A stretch of 64,000 nt of DNA from Streptomyces sp. R21 (GCF_041051975.1 NZ_CP163435.1:5208001-5272000); one strand, 5' to 3'. Counted from the first letter of the stretch, positions 52,826-60,981 are shown. A program made the numbers and translations. Notes: generated from the sequence alone by a model not told the origin.

Positions 52826-53574
52826 GCCGCCGCCCCCAGGGAAGGGGTGAGAGCGGTGAGGAAGGCGCGGCCGATCCATTCGGTGTAGGCGGGTGGGAGG
52901 GCCTCGCGGAGCCGCAGGTGATCGGTGGACCAGTCGATGCGCTTGGCGGCGCGGATCTCCGCGACGGTGGCCTTGCCGCCGCCCTTGCCGTAGGCGGCCA
53001 CGTACGGGCCGTCGTGCCATTGGCCGTGGCGCCACCCGCGTACCCTGCCTCGATGCTGGGGGTGGGGCGGTTGCGCGGTCGTCCAGCCTCCGAGTTCGAA
53101 GTAGCGGTGCATGAGCACTCCGAGGCCGAACATCTCGCCGCACAGCCGGATGTCCTTGCGTACCTCGGAGCCGGCCACGTTCTCGATGACGTACGGCCGG
53201 CCCGTGGCCTTGAGGGCGGCGCGGGTGGGGGCGATGAGGCGGGGGTAGGTGCGGCCGATCGCCGCGTTGCGCGCCTTGTTGGTGCCCTTGGTGGGGGCGC
53301 CCTCGCCTTGGCAGGGCGGGGAGGCGTGGATGAAGTCGTACTCGTGGCCGTGGGCGCGGATGTACTCGATGGCGTCGCCCTGGTGGAAGGCGTCGCCCTG
53401 GTAGTCGGGTTGGGCCTGGATGTCCACGCCGTCGATGCGGCAGCGGGCGCCGAACGCGGCTCGGTAGCCGTCGGTGCCACCGCCGATGCAGCAGTAGGCG
53501 TCCAGTACCCGGATCACGTCCCCGAGTCGGGGCGGTAAGGCGAGTGCTCGCCGGATGTCGGTGGGTTGGGTCAT
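52822..53574 (-). CDS. Orphan DNA cytosine-5 methyltransferase-like protein
   Basis: 250 residues. Motif I (DAYCCIGGGTDGY, 25-37), the catalytic PCQ in ASPPCQGEG (87-89) and motif VI ENV (131-133) identify an m5C methyltransferase. The target-recognition region is short, as in phage-type orphan enzymes, and no restriction enzyme is encoded nearby. It may protect the element or mark its origin. GGAG lies nine bases upstream of the ATG. It sits within the replication operon. Confidence 0.8.
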   Translation of the reverse strand: MTQPTDIRRALALPPRLGDVIRVLDAYCCIGGGTDGYRAAFGARCRIDGVDIQAQPDYQGDAFHQGDAIEYIRAHGHEYDFIHASPPCQGEGAPTKGTNKARNAAIGRTYPRLIAPTRAALKATGRPYVIENVAGSEVRKDIRLCGEMFGLGVLMHRYFELGGWTTAQPPHPQHRGRVRGWRHGQWHDGPYVAAYGKGGGKATVAEIRAAKRIDWSTDHLRLREALPPAYTEWIGRAFLTALTPSLGAAA

Positions 53575-53612
53575 GCTGGAGGTCTCCAGTTCCTTGGACG
53601 GATGCTGGTGGG

Positions 53613-53657
53613 CAAGGGCGGCCCCGCTTCTTTGGCGAGAGGGAGGGGCCGCCCTTG
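53613..53657 (-). terminator. Hairpin upstream of the methyltransferase gene
   Basis: CAAGGGCGGCCCC (53613-53625) pairs with GGGGCCGCCCTTG (53645-53657), a 13-bp stem just past the small membrane-protein gene; it may separate transfer from replication transcription. Confidence 0.6.
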
Positions 53658-53663
53658 GCGTAG

Positions 53664-53972
53664 CTAGGGCTTCTTGGGTCGGGCGAGCTTGAGGCTGATC
53701 CCGCCGACGCCGATCGGGCCGGAGGCGGCGGCGACGGCGACGGCGGTGTGGACGGCGAAGTCAAGCAGGGCGAGGAGTCCGGCCACGGTGGCGAAGATCC
53801 CGATGGCGCCCGCGCCGGCGACAGCGATCGGGTACAGGTACTGCCGTAGGGGTCGGCCGCTCGGGTCGGTGGTGTGGACGACGATGACGACCGGGGCGCC
53901 GGTCGCTTCGGCGCGGCGGTAGGCGTCGGCGGGGATGTGCGGGGCGATGAACCCTGGCGGGTCGCGGTGCAT
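53664..53972 (-). CDS. Small membrane protein downstream of tra (AICE-2)
   Basis: 102 residues. A soluble N-terminal half (MHRDPPGFIAPHIPADAYRRAEATGAPVVIVVHTTDPSGRPLRQYLYP) is followed by two hydrophobic stretches (IAVAGAGAIGIFATVAGLLALLDF and AVAVAAASGPIGVGGISL). AAGGGA precedes the ATG at 53972. Spread-type (Spd) proteins of Streptomyces plasmids are similarly small and located here, but no direct family match is claimed. Confidence 0.65.
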   Translation of the reverse strand: MHRDPPGFIAPHIPADAYRRAEATGAPVVIVVHTTDPSGRPLRQYLYPIAVAGAGAIGIFATVAGLLALLDFAVHTAVAVAAASGPIGVGGISLKLARPKKP

Positions 53973-53996
53973 GCGGAATCCCTTCCGTACGTCAGT

Positions 53997-54176
53997 CAGG
54001 GAGGCAGGAGCACCCCCTTGGGGGAGGCTTCTGGAGGGGGTTTCGGGGGTGCTGACCTGCGGGCCTCCCTGCCTCCCTGAACGATCATTTGTGCAGGTCA
54101 AGGCGAGGGAGGTGGGGCAGGGAGGGGGTCAGGGAGTTCTCCCTGCCTCCCTGCCCCGGCGGGGTGCGCCTCCCTG
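53997..54176. repeat. CCTCCCTG/CAGGGAGG octamer array beside tra, candidate clt transfer locus
   Basis: Exact octamers at 53997-54004 (reverse), 54064-54071 and 54072-54079 (tandem), 54118-54125 (reverse), 54146-54153 and 54169-54176; near copies at 54130 and 54138 form an inverted repeat with a TT spacer. The array fills the gap just downstream of tra. In Streptomyces plasmids TraB binds repeated plasmid-specific octamers (TRS) in the adjacent clt locus, which is the closest known parallel. Confidence 0.6.
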
Positions 54177-56303
54177 TCACTCGGAGTCGGAAGCGGAACC
54201 CTCGCCGTCGCGGTGGGCGAGGGCGCGGGTGAGGCGGTCGCGGGCGATGACCATGACGCCGTCGGACTTGTACGGCTCCGCGCCGGTGCTGCCCAGGACG
54301 CGCTTGAGGTCGAGGAAGGACCACTTGCCGTAGGCGTCCGTGTTCAGCGTCCCCAGGCGGGTGATGACCTCCTGGGTGCGCACGCGCTCGTCGCGGCCCA
54401 GCACGGCGAGGATGTCGGCGAGCGGGTCGCGTTCCTCGCCCCGTTCGATGACGTGCAGGGTGGTGACCCCGTCGCGCAGGGCCTTGGCGCGGGCGGTGAT
54501 GGCCTTGGCCTCGTCGTCGTCGATGAAGTGCGTGCGCACGGTGATGGACGACTGGCCCTTGGGGATGTCGATGCCGTCGGAGGCGACCACCAGGGTGCCC
54601 TTGTCCAGGCCCTGCCGGAGCAGGTGCGGGGCGGCACCGCCGTTGACGGCCTTCTCTCCCAGGGCCATGACGGCCTGGGACTCGGTGCCCAGGGCGAGCG
54701 AGGCGCGGGTGTGGGCGCCCTCGCGGACCAGCTTGGGAAGGTTCTGGTCGGTGGGGTCCTGGGTGCCCTCCCACATCATCACGTCGACCACGCGGCCCTG
54801 GTTGTGGATCTCTCGGACGCCCATGAAGTAGCGGGAGGTGGCCTTGGCCCCGCCGTAGGGCCGCTTGTCCTCGTCTATGGCCGGGCACATGAACGCCTTC
54901 TGTGCCTCGTCGACGATGCAGACCAGCGGATCGAACACCGCCTGCGGGTCCTTCAGGCGCTTCTCGATCCGGCGGTTCATCTCAGCCACCGCCTCCTCGA
55001 CCATCTCGGTCGCCTGGATCACGTGGTCGTCCGTCGGCCCTTGGATCAGCACCGTGGCCAGGCCGTCGAACATGTCCCAGTCGCCCACGCCCTTCAGGTC
55101 GGCGATCCGGAACTCAACGCGCTTGTCCAGCGCGGCCCAGAGCGCGAGTGCGCGCAGCGCGGCGGTCTTGCCCTGGTTGGACACGCCGGTGACGAGTACG
55201 TGGCGCTGATACAGGCTCAGGCCTGCCGCGTCGCCGCGCAGGTCCTGCCCCCACGGGGCGCGGCCCTTGGCGTAGTCGGCGGTCATCGTCTCGTCGGTGA
55301 CCAGCGGGGACGGGCCGATCGGCTCGTCCAGCGCACCCGAGTCCGCGATCCACAGCCGGACCGTGCGGGCCGCCTCGGGGATCGTGATGAACAGCTCGTG
55401 CTCGTGCCGGGTCAGGTTCTCCGCGAGCTTGCGCCGCCGCTTCTGCACCTCGATGGTCGACACCCCGGACGGCAGGGTGACGTCAACCTCGACACCGCAT
55501 CCGGCGATACGGATCGGGCCGAGCATCGACGCGCCCGCGTCGCCCATCTCCTTGATGGCGGTACGCAGTGCCGAGACGCCCAGGTCCCGCAGGGCCTTGA
55601 CCACGATCGAGGGTGTGATCGGCTCACCCTCACCGGAGCGGATGTTCGCGGGCAGCGCCCAGTTCGGCGCGGCCTGCTGGTGGCGGCCCACGCCCCACAG
55701 GCTGAGCAGGGCGAGGAACGGGCCGATCGTGAGTGCCGGACCCCATACGACCTGCACGATCCGGATGAGCAGGCCGATGAAGTCGATGACGGCGCTCAGC
55801 GGGGTGATGACGTCGGCGATGTCCTTGTTGTTGATGGCCATCACGACCCCGAGCGCGACCAGCGCCCCGATGCTCATCCCCGTGCCGACGGCGACGCCCT
55901 TGGCGACGTCCACCGGGGAATGGAGGAGATCCATGCGGCGGTGGTGGCGGGCCTGGCGGAAGCGCTGCAACCGCTCCTCCCACTCGGCGGCCAGTTCCAT
56001 GTTCCCGGCGGCTTCCGCCGCGCGCATGTACCGCTCGTAGCGGGCTCCGGTCTTGCCGTCCCAGGTGCGACGGGCCACGATCCGGCCCCCGTTGAAGGTG
56101 TAGAGGCTGTGCCGGGCGATGGCGCGTGTAGCGGTCTTGGTGTGCTCGTGGGTGACCACGGTCCGTATGGCGCGTCCGGAGCGCACCCACAGCGGCACCA
56201 CCGGTGCGGCCGGCGGGTCGGGGACCACGGTCAGCGTGGTCACGGTCGCGTCCGGGGCGGGAGTCTGGGGGTCCTTGTGGAGCTGGACGACGTTCTCGGA
56301 CAT
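54177..56303 (-). CDS. FtsK/SpoIIIE-like conjugative DNA translocase of AICE-2
   Basis: 708 residues. Two or three membrane helices (about 134-205) precede an FtsK-type motor with Walker A GVSNQGKTA (373-381) and Walker B LVCIVDEAQK. The C-terminal about 90 residues (REERDPLADILAVLGRDERVRTQEVITRL...) form a winged helix like FtsK-gamma and TraB, the part that reads the 8-bp TRS repeats. The candidate repeats lie directly downstream of the gene. AGGAGA precedes the start. Confidence 0.9.
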   Translation of the reverse strand: MSENVVQLHKDPQTPAPDATVTTLTVVPDPPAAPVVPLWVRSGRAIRTVVTHEHTKTATRAIARHSLYTFNGGRIVARRTWDGKTGARYERYMRAAEAAGNMELAAEWEERLQRFRQARHHRRMDLLHSPVDVAKGVAVGTGMSIGALVALGVVMAINNKDIADVITPLSAVIDFIGLLIRIVQVVWGPALTIGPFLALLSLWGVGRHQQAAPNWALPANIRSGEGEPITPSIVVKALRDLGVSALRTAIKEMGDAGASMLGPIRIAGCGVEVDVTLPSGVSTIEVQKRRRKLAENLTRHEHELFITIPEAARTVRLWIADSGALDEPIGPSPLVTDETMTADYAKGRAPWGQDLRGDAAGLSLYQRHVLVTGVSNQGKTAALRALALWAALDKRVEFRIADLKGVGDWDMFDGLATVLIQGPTDDHVIQATEMVEEAVAEMNRRIEKRLKDPQAVFDPLVCIVDEAQKAFMCPAIDEDKRPYGGAKATSRYFMGVREIHNQGRVVDVMMWEGTQDPTDQNLPKLVREGAHTRASLALGTESQAVMALGEKAVNGGAAPHLLRQGLDKGTLVVASDGIDIPKGQSSITVRTHFIDDDEAKAITARAKALRDGVTTLHVIERGEERDPLADILAVLGRDERVRTQEVITRLGTLNTDAYGKWSFLDLKRVLGSTGAEPYKSDGVMVIARDRLTRALAHRDGEGSASDSE

Positions 56304-56404
56304 GTAGGGGTGTCTCCTGACTGCCCCGATCGGGGCGGGAGTTGAGGAAGGCTGCGGGTGCCGCGCGGTTCAGGCGGCGGGAACGGCGCGCGGTGGGGGC
56401 GTGG

Positions 56405-56575
56405 TCACCACCAGCGGGACGCCTTCTTGGGCACGAGGTAGGGGCAGCCGTTGACCATGTGGTCAACGCACTGCGGGCAGTCCTGCCGGGGGCGGAGGCT
56501 GCGGTGGATGCGCCGGTCGTGGGCGTGCTGCCAGCACTGCGGGCACTCGCCCGGAGGCGTCTGGGTGGCGGCCAT
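56405..56575 (-). CDS. Small CxxC zinc-ribbon-like protein ending in RWW
   Basis: 56 residues. Two CPQC motifs, each followed by a helix with His (CPQCWQHAHD and CPQCVDHMVNGCP), suggest a zinc knuckle. The C-terminus is PKKASRWW. It follows the 105-residue gene almost without spacing. Function unknown; it is part of the leftward operon before tra. Confidence 0.6.
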   Translation of the reverse strand: MAATQTPPGECPQCWQHAHDRRIHRSLRPRQDCPQCVDHMVNGCPYLVPKKASRWW

Positions 56576-56577
56576 GC

Positions 56578-56895
56578 TCACCACCACCCCGAGGACTTCT
56601 TCGCGGCCTTCGCCTTGGCGGCCTCAGTCACGAGGCGCTGCCGCTCGCCCTGCAACGCGGTGACCTCCGCAATCAGCCGGGTCTCGGCGGCGCTCCACGC
56701 GGTGTCGATGCTGCGTTCGGCGCGGCCGGTGCTCTTACCTCGGGCCGTCCTGATGCCGCCCCCGGCGACGGCGGCGAGGATCGCGCGCCGCTCGCGACCG
56801 TCCAGCGGCCACAGCTCCCGGTTCTGCACGGCGGTGAGCTTGCGGGTGGTGTGCTGGATCTCTTTGTCCAGACGACGGGTGTCGGACTTTGCCAT
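56578..56895 (-). CDS. 105-residue helical protein ending in GWW, AICE-2
   Basis: Highly helical and basic: DTRRLDKEIQHTTRKLTAVQ, a short Gly-rich turn (LAAVAGGGIRTARGKS) and a C-terminal coiled coil (ETRLIAEVTALQGERQRLVTEAAKAKAAKK). It ends KKSSGWW, close to the end of the next gene (KKASRWW). GAAGGGA lies eight bases before the ATG. No domain is recognised. Confidence 0.62.
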   Translation of the reverse strand: MAKSDTRRLDKEIQHTTRKLTAVQNRELWPLDGRERRAILAAVAGGGIRTARGKSTGRAERSIDTAWSAAETRLIAEVTALQGERQRLVTEAAKAKAAKKSSGWW

Positions 56896-56897
56896 GG

Positions 56898-57326
56898 TCA
56901 GTCCCTTCCGGGAAACGAGCAGGTGGCAGAGGGGTCGACAGCGGCGCGACTGTCGGGAAAGGCGCAGGGCACGCACATGCCGAGCGACTTGGGGATGCAG
57001 TAGCCGTAGATCAGGCGGCAGTTGGGGCAGGTGCGGCGGGCGAGCATCGCCAGCGCGAGCGCTCCCCACTTGCGCGACGTCATCGGCCGAACCGGCTTGG
57101 CGAGGTCGATGCGGTACAGGTAGGCGACGCGTACGGTCCCCGAGCGCCGGCTGACGCGCATGACCTGCGCCGCTATCGGCTGACCGCCCGGACGCAGACC
57201 ACGTGCCCGCAGTTGTCGACGGGTGGCGAACCGGTCGTCGTCGGGGGCGTACTTCCACGGGTAGGTGGGGATGCCGTAGCGGGCGCCGGTGGGGTCGAAG
57301 CACTCGCCGTACGCGGCGGACATCAC
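56898..57326 (-). CDS. RRQRL motif-containing zinc-binding protein
   Basis: 142 residues. The family motif appears as ATRRQLRARGLRPGGQPI, followed by LYRIDLAKPVRPMTSRKWGALALAMLARRTC and a zinc-binding CPNCRLIYGYCIP...CVPC. Such proteins are frequent in Streptomyces integrative elements and are of unknown role; zinc and DNA binding are likely. Overlaps the DUF2637 gene by four bases. Confidence 0.78.
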   Translation of the reverse strand: MMSAAYGECFDPTGARYGIPTYPWKYAPDDDRFATRRQLRARGLRPGGQPIAAQVMRVSRRSGTVRVAYLYRIDLAKPVRPMTSRKWGALALAMLARRTCPNCRLIYGYCIPKSLGMCVPCAFPDSRAAVDPSATCSFPGRD

Positions 57327-58225
57327 GGCCCCGCCACAGCGGGCTGCGCGCGCTCGGCAAGCAGCGTGTCCCGCAGCGTCCGGGCGTTCGCCGGGGACGT
57401 GTGGATCTCACGGCGAATGCCCTCGGCGGTGATCTGCGTGTCCCGCCAACCGGCCGTCGCGGTCCGTGCCTCATCGAGCAGTTGCGCGGCCGTGCGCTTG
57501 GGCCGGGGCGAGCGCGCCACGTCGGGCACCCGCCCGGTCGCCCGGCGCGGACGGGTCGATCCGGCCGCGACCGTGCGCGGCGAGGTCGACCCGATCGGCT
57601 GAACGGAGGTTGGGGCGATGGCGGGTACGGGCTTGAGCGAGAGGGCCGATTTCAGGAAGTCGACCGCGACCGGATCGGGCATCCGCACCGGCGTCACAGT
57701 GATCGGGGAGGGGGTCGATTCCGGCAGGTCAGCCGTAGACCGAATCATCTCGGTATCGGTAGATTCCTCCGCATTCGCGTCTGCGGTCGGGATCGGGGCA
57801 GGGCGGTGGTGCAGGACCTTGGCGACCAGATCGGATCCGAAGTAGATCGACCCGACCGGCAGCGACGTGGCCAGCAGCACCAACACGTAGTTGGCTTTGT
57901 CCCAGTCGGCGAGGTGTCCCCAGTCGACCGTGCCGTCGTGGAGTTCGGGCACGAGTCCGTGGATGTAGTTGAGGACGAGTGAGGCGAGCGTGTAGGTGCC
58001 CAGCACCCGCAGCGCGAACTTCCGGTCGTCGTCGACCAGCACCAGCGTGGCAACCAGGGCCAGCGCCATCAGACCGTCGACCACGAACGGATAGAGCGTG
58101 GCAGCGGTGCCGTCGGCGCCGACCGCGCCCGCGATGTCCCGCAGCGCGTTCCACGAGACCCGAAACGCCATGCCGACTACGACGACCAGGGCGAGCACGA
58201 GAGCGGTACGGCCCTTACGGTTCAC
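57323..58225 (-). CDS. DUF2637 membrane protein, SpdB-like, AICE-2
   Basis: 300 residues. Four membrane helices in the first 160 residues (ALVLALVVVVGMAFRVSWNAL, LYPFVVDGLMALALVATLVLV and two more) follow the DUF2637 pattern, including an acidic residue in the second helix. The C-terminal half is a Pro/Thr-rich linker and a short helical domain (RTAAQLLDEARTATAGWRDTQITAEGIRREI). The start is a GTG overlapping the preceding stop (GTGA). It probably works in spread with Tra. Confidence 0.76.
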   Translation of the reverse strand: MNRKGRTALVLALVVVVGMAFRVSWNALRDIAGAVGADGTAATLYPFVVDGLMALALVATLVLVDDDRKFALRVLGTYTLASLVLNYIHGLVPELHDGTVDWGHLADWDKANYVLVLLATSLPVGSIYFGSDLVAKVLHHRPAPIPTADANAEESTDTEMIRSTADLPESTPSPITVTPVRMPDPVAVDFLKSALSLKPVPAIAPTSVQPIGSTSPRTVAAGSTRPRRATGRVPDVARSPRPKRTAAQLLDEARTATAGWRDTQITAEGIRREIHTSPANARTLRDTLLAERAQPAVAGP

Positions 58226-58506
58226 CGGAACCACCCGCGCTTCTTCGGCTTGACCTCGGCCTCGGCACGGTTCGCCGTAGCCCGCAGGCCTCGACCACGC
58301 TCGCGAAGCCGGTCCGCCTCCTGCTGCGCGCGGCCCGCCTTCACGGGGTCGGAGTAGCTGCGGCCCCGGCGCCCGTACACGTCGGCCGTCATCTGCTGCC
58401 GTTCCGCCTCCTGCTCTGCGGAGTAAGCCATCCGCCGCAGCGCGGGAGCCTGCCGGGCCGCGTACTGCTGCTCGGGCGTCTGCATGTCCTTGAACTTGCG
58501 CCCCAT
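58222..58506 (-). CDS. Charged helical protein ending in KKRGWFR, AICE-2
   Basis: 94 residues, very polar and helical (AYSAEQEAERQQMTADVYGR, VKAGRAQQEADRLRERGRG). Its C-terminus PKKRGWFR resembles the KK..WW ends of two other proteins of this operon. The start overlaps the upstream stop (GTGATG); GTG at 58509 or ATG at 58506 are both possible. No family recognised. Confidence 0.6.
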   Translation of the reverse strand: MGRKFKDMQTPEQQYAARQAPALRRMAYSAEQEAERQQMTADVYGRRGRSYSDPVKAGRAQQEADRLRERGRGLRATANRAEAEVKPKKRGWFR

Positions 58507-58769
58507 CACGCACCCCCCGCCGTGAGCAGGGCGGACATGTTCGTCACGGCGACGCGGGCGGCCAGCGCCCGGCGGCGGGCGCGGCGCAGCCGGCGCGCGT
58601 CCAGCTCGGACGGGATGCGGTCCAGGGTGATGATCTGCGCGTCCAGCAACTCGACGTCCGCCGCAATGACGGGCATCTCCCGCTCGATCGCGTCCAGCTC
58701 AGCGGCCGTCGGCTCAAGCCAATCGGCGAACGCGGTAACAGCTTCCTGAACAGTGACGATGTGGTCCAT
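58506..58769 (-). CDS. DUF6284 family protein
   Basis: 87 residues. The pattern EPTAAELDAIEREMPVIAADVELLDAQIITLDR...LDARRLRRARRRALAAR is that of DUF6284, short helical proteins found beside RRQRL and DUF2637 genes in Streptomyces elements. Function unknown. It is the second gene of the transfer operon and overlaps the next. Confidence 0.72.
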   Translation of the reverse strand: MDHIVTVQEAVTAFADWLEPTAAELDAIEREMPVIAADVELLDAQIITLDRIPSELDARRLRRARRRALAARVAVTNMSALLTAGGA

Positions 58770-58807
58770 TGGGTCGTGTTCTCCCTAGCAGGTGGAACGG
58801 CCCGAAG

Positions 58808-58837
58808 GCGGCCCCGGTGCTCGAACACCGGGGCCGC
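58808..58837 (-). terminator. Hairpin inside the AICE-2 transfer operon
   Basis: GCGGCCCCGGTG (58808-58819) pairs with CACCGGGGCCGC (58826-58837), a 12-bp stem with a CTCGAA loop. It lies between the zinc-finger gene and the DUF6284 gene and could attenuate transcription. Confidence 0.55.
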
Positions 58838-58900
58838 GCGCCGTTGGGGTGGGAAGCCGCGTGGAATCACGCGGTAGGGGTCGCCAGAACGGCGACCGGG

Positions 58901-59077
58901 TCAGCGGTGGCTGCGCTCGTGTGCGCGCCGATGCTCCTTGCAGGCGGGGCACTTGCGCTCACGGCCCGCCCCCTCGATGAGGTACTGGATGGTGCGGCCG
59001 CAGATGCCCGGGGTGGAGCCGATGACGAGCTGCGGGTGACACTCCGGACAGTGGAAGTGGAAGTCCTGGACCGGCAT
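58901..59077 (-). CDS. Small zinc-finger-like protein, first gene of the AICE-2 transfer operon
   Basis: 58 residues: HFHCPECHP, CGRTIQYLIEG, CPACKEHRRAHERSHR. Two CxxC pairs and several His make a zinc site. GAGGAGA lies seven bases before the ATG at 59077. It is the first gene after the operator region and may be a regulator of the operon. Confidence 0.65.
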   Translation of the reverse strand: MPVQDFHFHCPECHPQLVIGSTPGICGRTIQYLIEGAGRERKCPACKEHRRAHERSHR

Positions 59078-59592
59078 GGGTGATCTCCTCGGCACGTGAG
59101 ACCGGGTCCGTCCCCGGCTCCCCTCAGCGCTGCTCGTACGAGACGAGCAGCGGAGGCAACCGGCCGCAGCCGCTGAGCTGCGGAAAGGTCGAAATGCGCT
59201 GTACCGCGCACGGGGCAGGACCCGTACGCGCCCGCCCGCTTGCTGCGGGGTGGGGCGGGATTCCCCAGGACCCATCGACCACCCGTATGCAGGCGGCTGG
59301 GTCCGCACGCTGTTGAGTTCTCAAGCAATCGGCGCTCCCTTCGTACTCACCCCCTCGGGCTTTCCTCCGGTGCACCTGTCCGGAGCAGCCCAAAATGGGC
59401 CCCTCCTGTCGCTCCGCTGAACTAGTTCTGCGGTGCGCTGTGACGATTAAGGCACGCTCCGGAGCGGGCGTCAATAGAACTAGTTCAGAAGCCCTGAAGT
59501 TCGTTCAGGCAGATGCGGAGCGATCCCGGCTATCCTTGTAGGACTAGTTCTGCAACACTGGGGCCGCGAGTCGCACACCAAGGGAGTCATGC
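59078..59592. promoter_or_regulatory. Divergent control region of AICE-2 with three GAACTAGTTC operators
   Basis: Perfect palindromes GAACTAGTTC at 59419-59428 and 59477-59486, and GGACTAGTTC at 59541-59550. The last overlaps the expected start of transcription of the GntR gene, just after a -10-like TATCCT (59531-59536). The other two are placed to control the leftward operon. CTAG is normally rare, so the cluster is meaningful. Confidence 0.65.
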
Positions 59593-60369
59593 GTGGAAGA
59601 GATCAAGGTCCCGAAGATCCAGCGGGTCGCCGCTGAGCTTCGGGCGAAGATCCTGGAAGGGGTGTATCCCCCAGGTTCTGCGCTGCCCAAGGTTCGGGAA
59701 CTTCAGGAATCCGAAGGCGTCGCCTACCAGACCGCACGCGACGTGTACCGGGTGCTGGAAGACGAGGGCCTGATCATCTCTCGCAGGGGTGAAGGCACGT
59801 TCGTCTCTCCGATCCTCGGCAAGATCCACCGGGACGGGACTGGTCGCTACATCAAGTCGGCTCGGGAAGAAGCCGGGGCGCGAGGTGCGTTCGCGGCAGA
59901 GATTGCCAGGCTCGGGATGACGTCGAGCGCATCAACCGTCATCAGCCGGCAGCGGCCACCGAAGCGAGTTGCTCAGATCCTGGGCATCCACCACGCGGCT
60001 AAGGCACTCGTCAGGGCACGGGTCATGCGCGCTGATACCACCGTCGTTCAGGTGGCGACCTCGTACTTCCCTGGTGACGTGGCGTTCGATACGCAACTTG
60101 AGCAGCAGGACACCGGGGACGGCGGAAGCAAGTCTCGTCTTGCTGAGCTTGGGTACCAGCAGACCCGTATCCGGGAGTCCGTAGATGTACGGCCCCCGAG
60201 CAAGGAGGAGGCCGAGTCGCTCGGCGTCTCACCCGACAGGCTGGTCTACGAGATCACCCACGTCGGCCTGACCGAGAGCGGCAGGGCCGTGGAGGTCTGC
60301 GTCCACGTCATGCCCATCACCCTCTGGTCGCTCAGCTATGAGTGGCCTATTGACCAGCCCGCCGTCTGA
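59593..60369 (+). CDS. GntR-family regulator with UTRA ligand domain, AICE-2 repressor
   Basis: 258 residues. The N-terminal GntR winged helix is VPKIQRVAAELRAKILEGVYPPGSALPKVRELQESEGVAYQTARDVYRVL. The UTRA domain (about 85-250) ends YEITHVGLTESGRAVEVCVHVMPITLW. Unlike the KorSA of AICE-1 it can bind an effector. The GTG at 59593 has AGGGAG six bases upstream. It is divergent from the transfer operon and probably binds the GAACTAGTTC sites to repress both directions. A UTRA-only paralogue follows. Confidence 0.83.
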   Translation: MEEIKVPKIQRVAAELRAKILEGVYPPGSALPKVRELQESEGVAYQTARDVYRVLEDEGLIISRRGEGTFVSPILGKIHRDGTGRYIKSAREEAGARGAFAAEIARLGMTSSASTVISRQRPPKRVAQILGIHHAAKALVRARVMRADTTVVQVATSYFPGDVAFDTQLEQQDTGDGGSKSRLAELGYQQTRIRESVDVRPPSKEEAESLGVSPDRLVYEITHVGLTESGRAVEVCVHVMPITLWSLSYEWPIDQPAV

Positions 60370-60383
60370 GAGGAAAGACCGAA

Positions 60384-60932
60384 GTGAGCAGCAACAACGC
60401 CATCGTCCGTGACGCTACGGAGCGCTACCGCACGGCGCGTCGCGAGGCAGGCGAAAGCCGTGGCGCTTTCGAGACCGAGATCAAGCGACTCGGGGGGACT
60501 CCCCGAGTGGAAACCGTGATCCGTCGCGACACCGCGCCCTCTCACGTCGCCGAACTTCTCGACATCGCGGGCACCGATCAGACCGTGATCCGTGCCAGGC
60601 ACATGTACGACGGTGACCGCCTGGTCCAGCTTGCCGACTCGTATGTCCCTGTCGATGTGGCAGAGGCGGCAAGCATCGAGAGCCCTGACCCGGGTCTTGG
60701 CGGCATCATCAGCCGGATGCGTGACGCGGGGTACGAGCAGACCGAAGCGATCGAGGAGATCACGCTGTACGCGGCGACCCCGGTCGAAGCAGAGGCGTTC
60801 GGGGTCGAGGTCGGCAGCAACCTGCTTCAGATCACGCACACCGGTTACACGAAGACCGGTCGTGCCGTCGAGGTCACTGTCCACCGGCCGAGCCCCGGTT
60901 GGGTTCTGCGCTACAGCCCGCCCATTAGCTGA
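60384..60932 (+). CDS. UTRA-only paralogue of the GntR regulator (no DNA-binding domain)
   Basis: 182 residues aligned over their whole length with the UTRA part of the preceding protein (RDATERYRTARREAGESRGAFETEIKRLG against DGTGRYIKSAREEAGARGAFAAEIARLG) and ending ITHTGYTKTGRAVEVTVHRPSPGW. No helix-turn-helix is present. It may bind the same effector or form mixed dimers, tuning the repressor; this is inference. The GTG start is 14 bp after the regulator stop, with AGGAAAG upstream. Confidence 0.7.
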   Translation: MSSNNAIVRDATERYRTARREAGESRGAFETEIKRLGGTPRVETVIRRDTAPSHVAELLDIAGTDQTVIRARHMYDGDRLVQLADSYVPVDVAEAASIESPDPGLGGIISRMRDAGYEQTEAIEEITLYAATPVEAEAFGVEVGSNLLQITHTGYTKTGRAVEVTVHRPSPGWVLRYSPPIS

Positions 60933-60941
60933 CGCCAGCGC

Positions 60942-60981
60942 ATCGCGACGGCCCGCACCGAACGGTGCGGGCCGTCGCGAT
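60942..60981 (+). terminator. Terminator of the gntR-UTRA operon
   Basis: An 18-bp perfect stem (60942-60959 with 60964-60981) closed by a GAAC tetraloop, ten bases after the UTRA gene stop. Confidence 0.8.
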
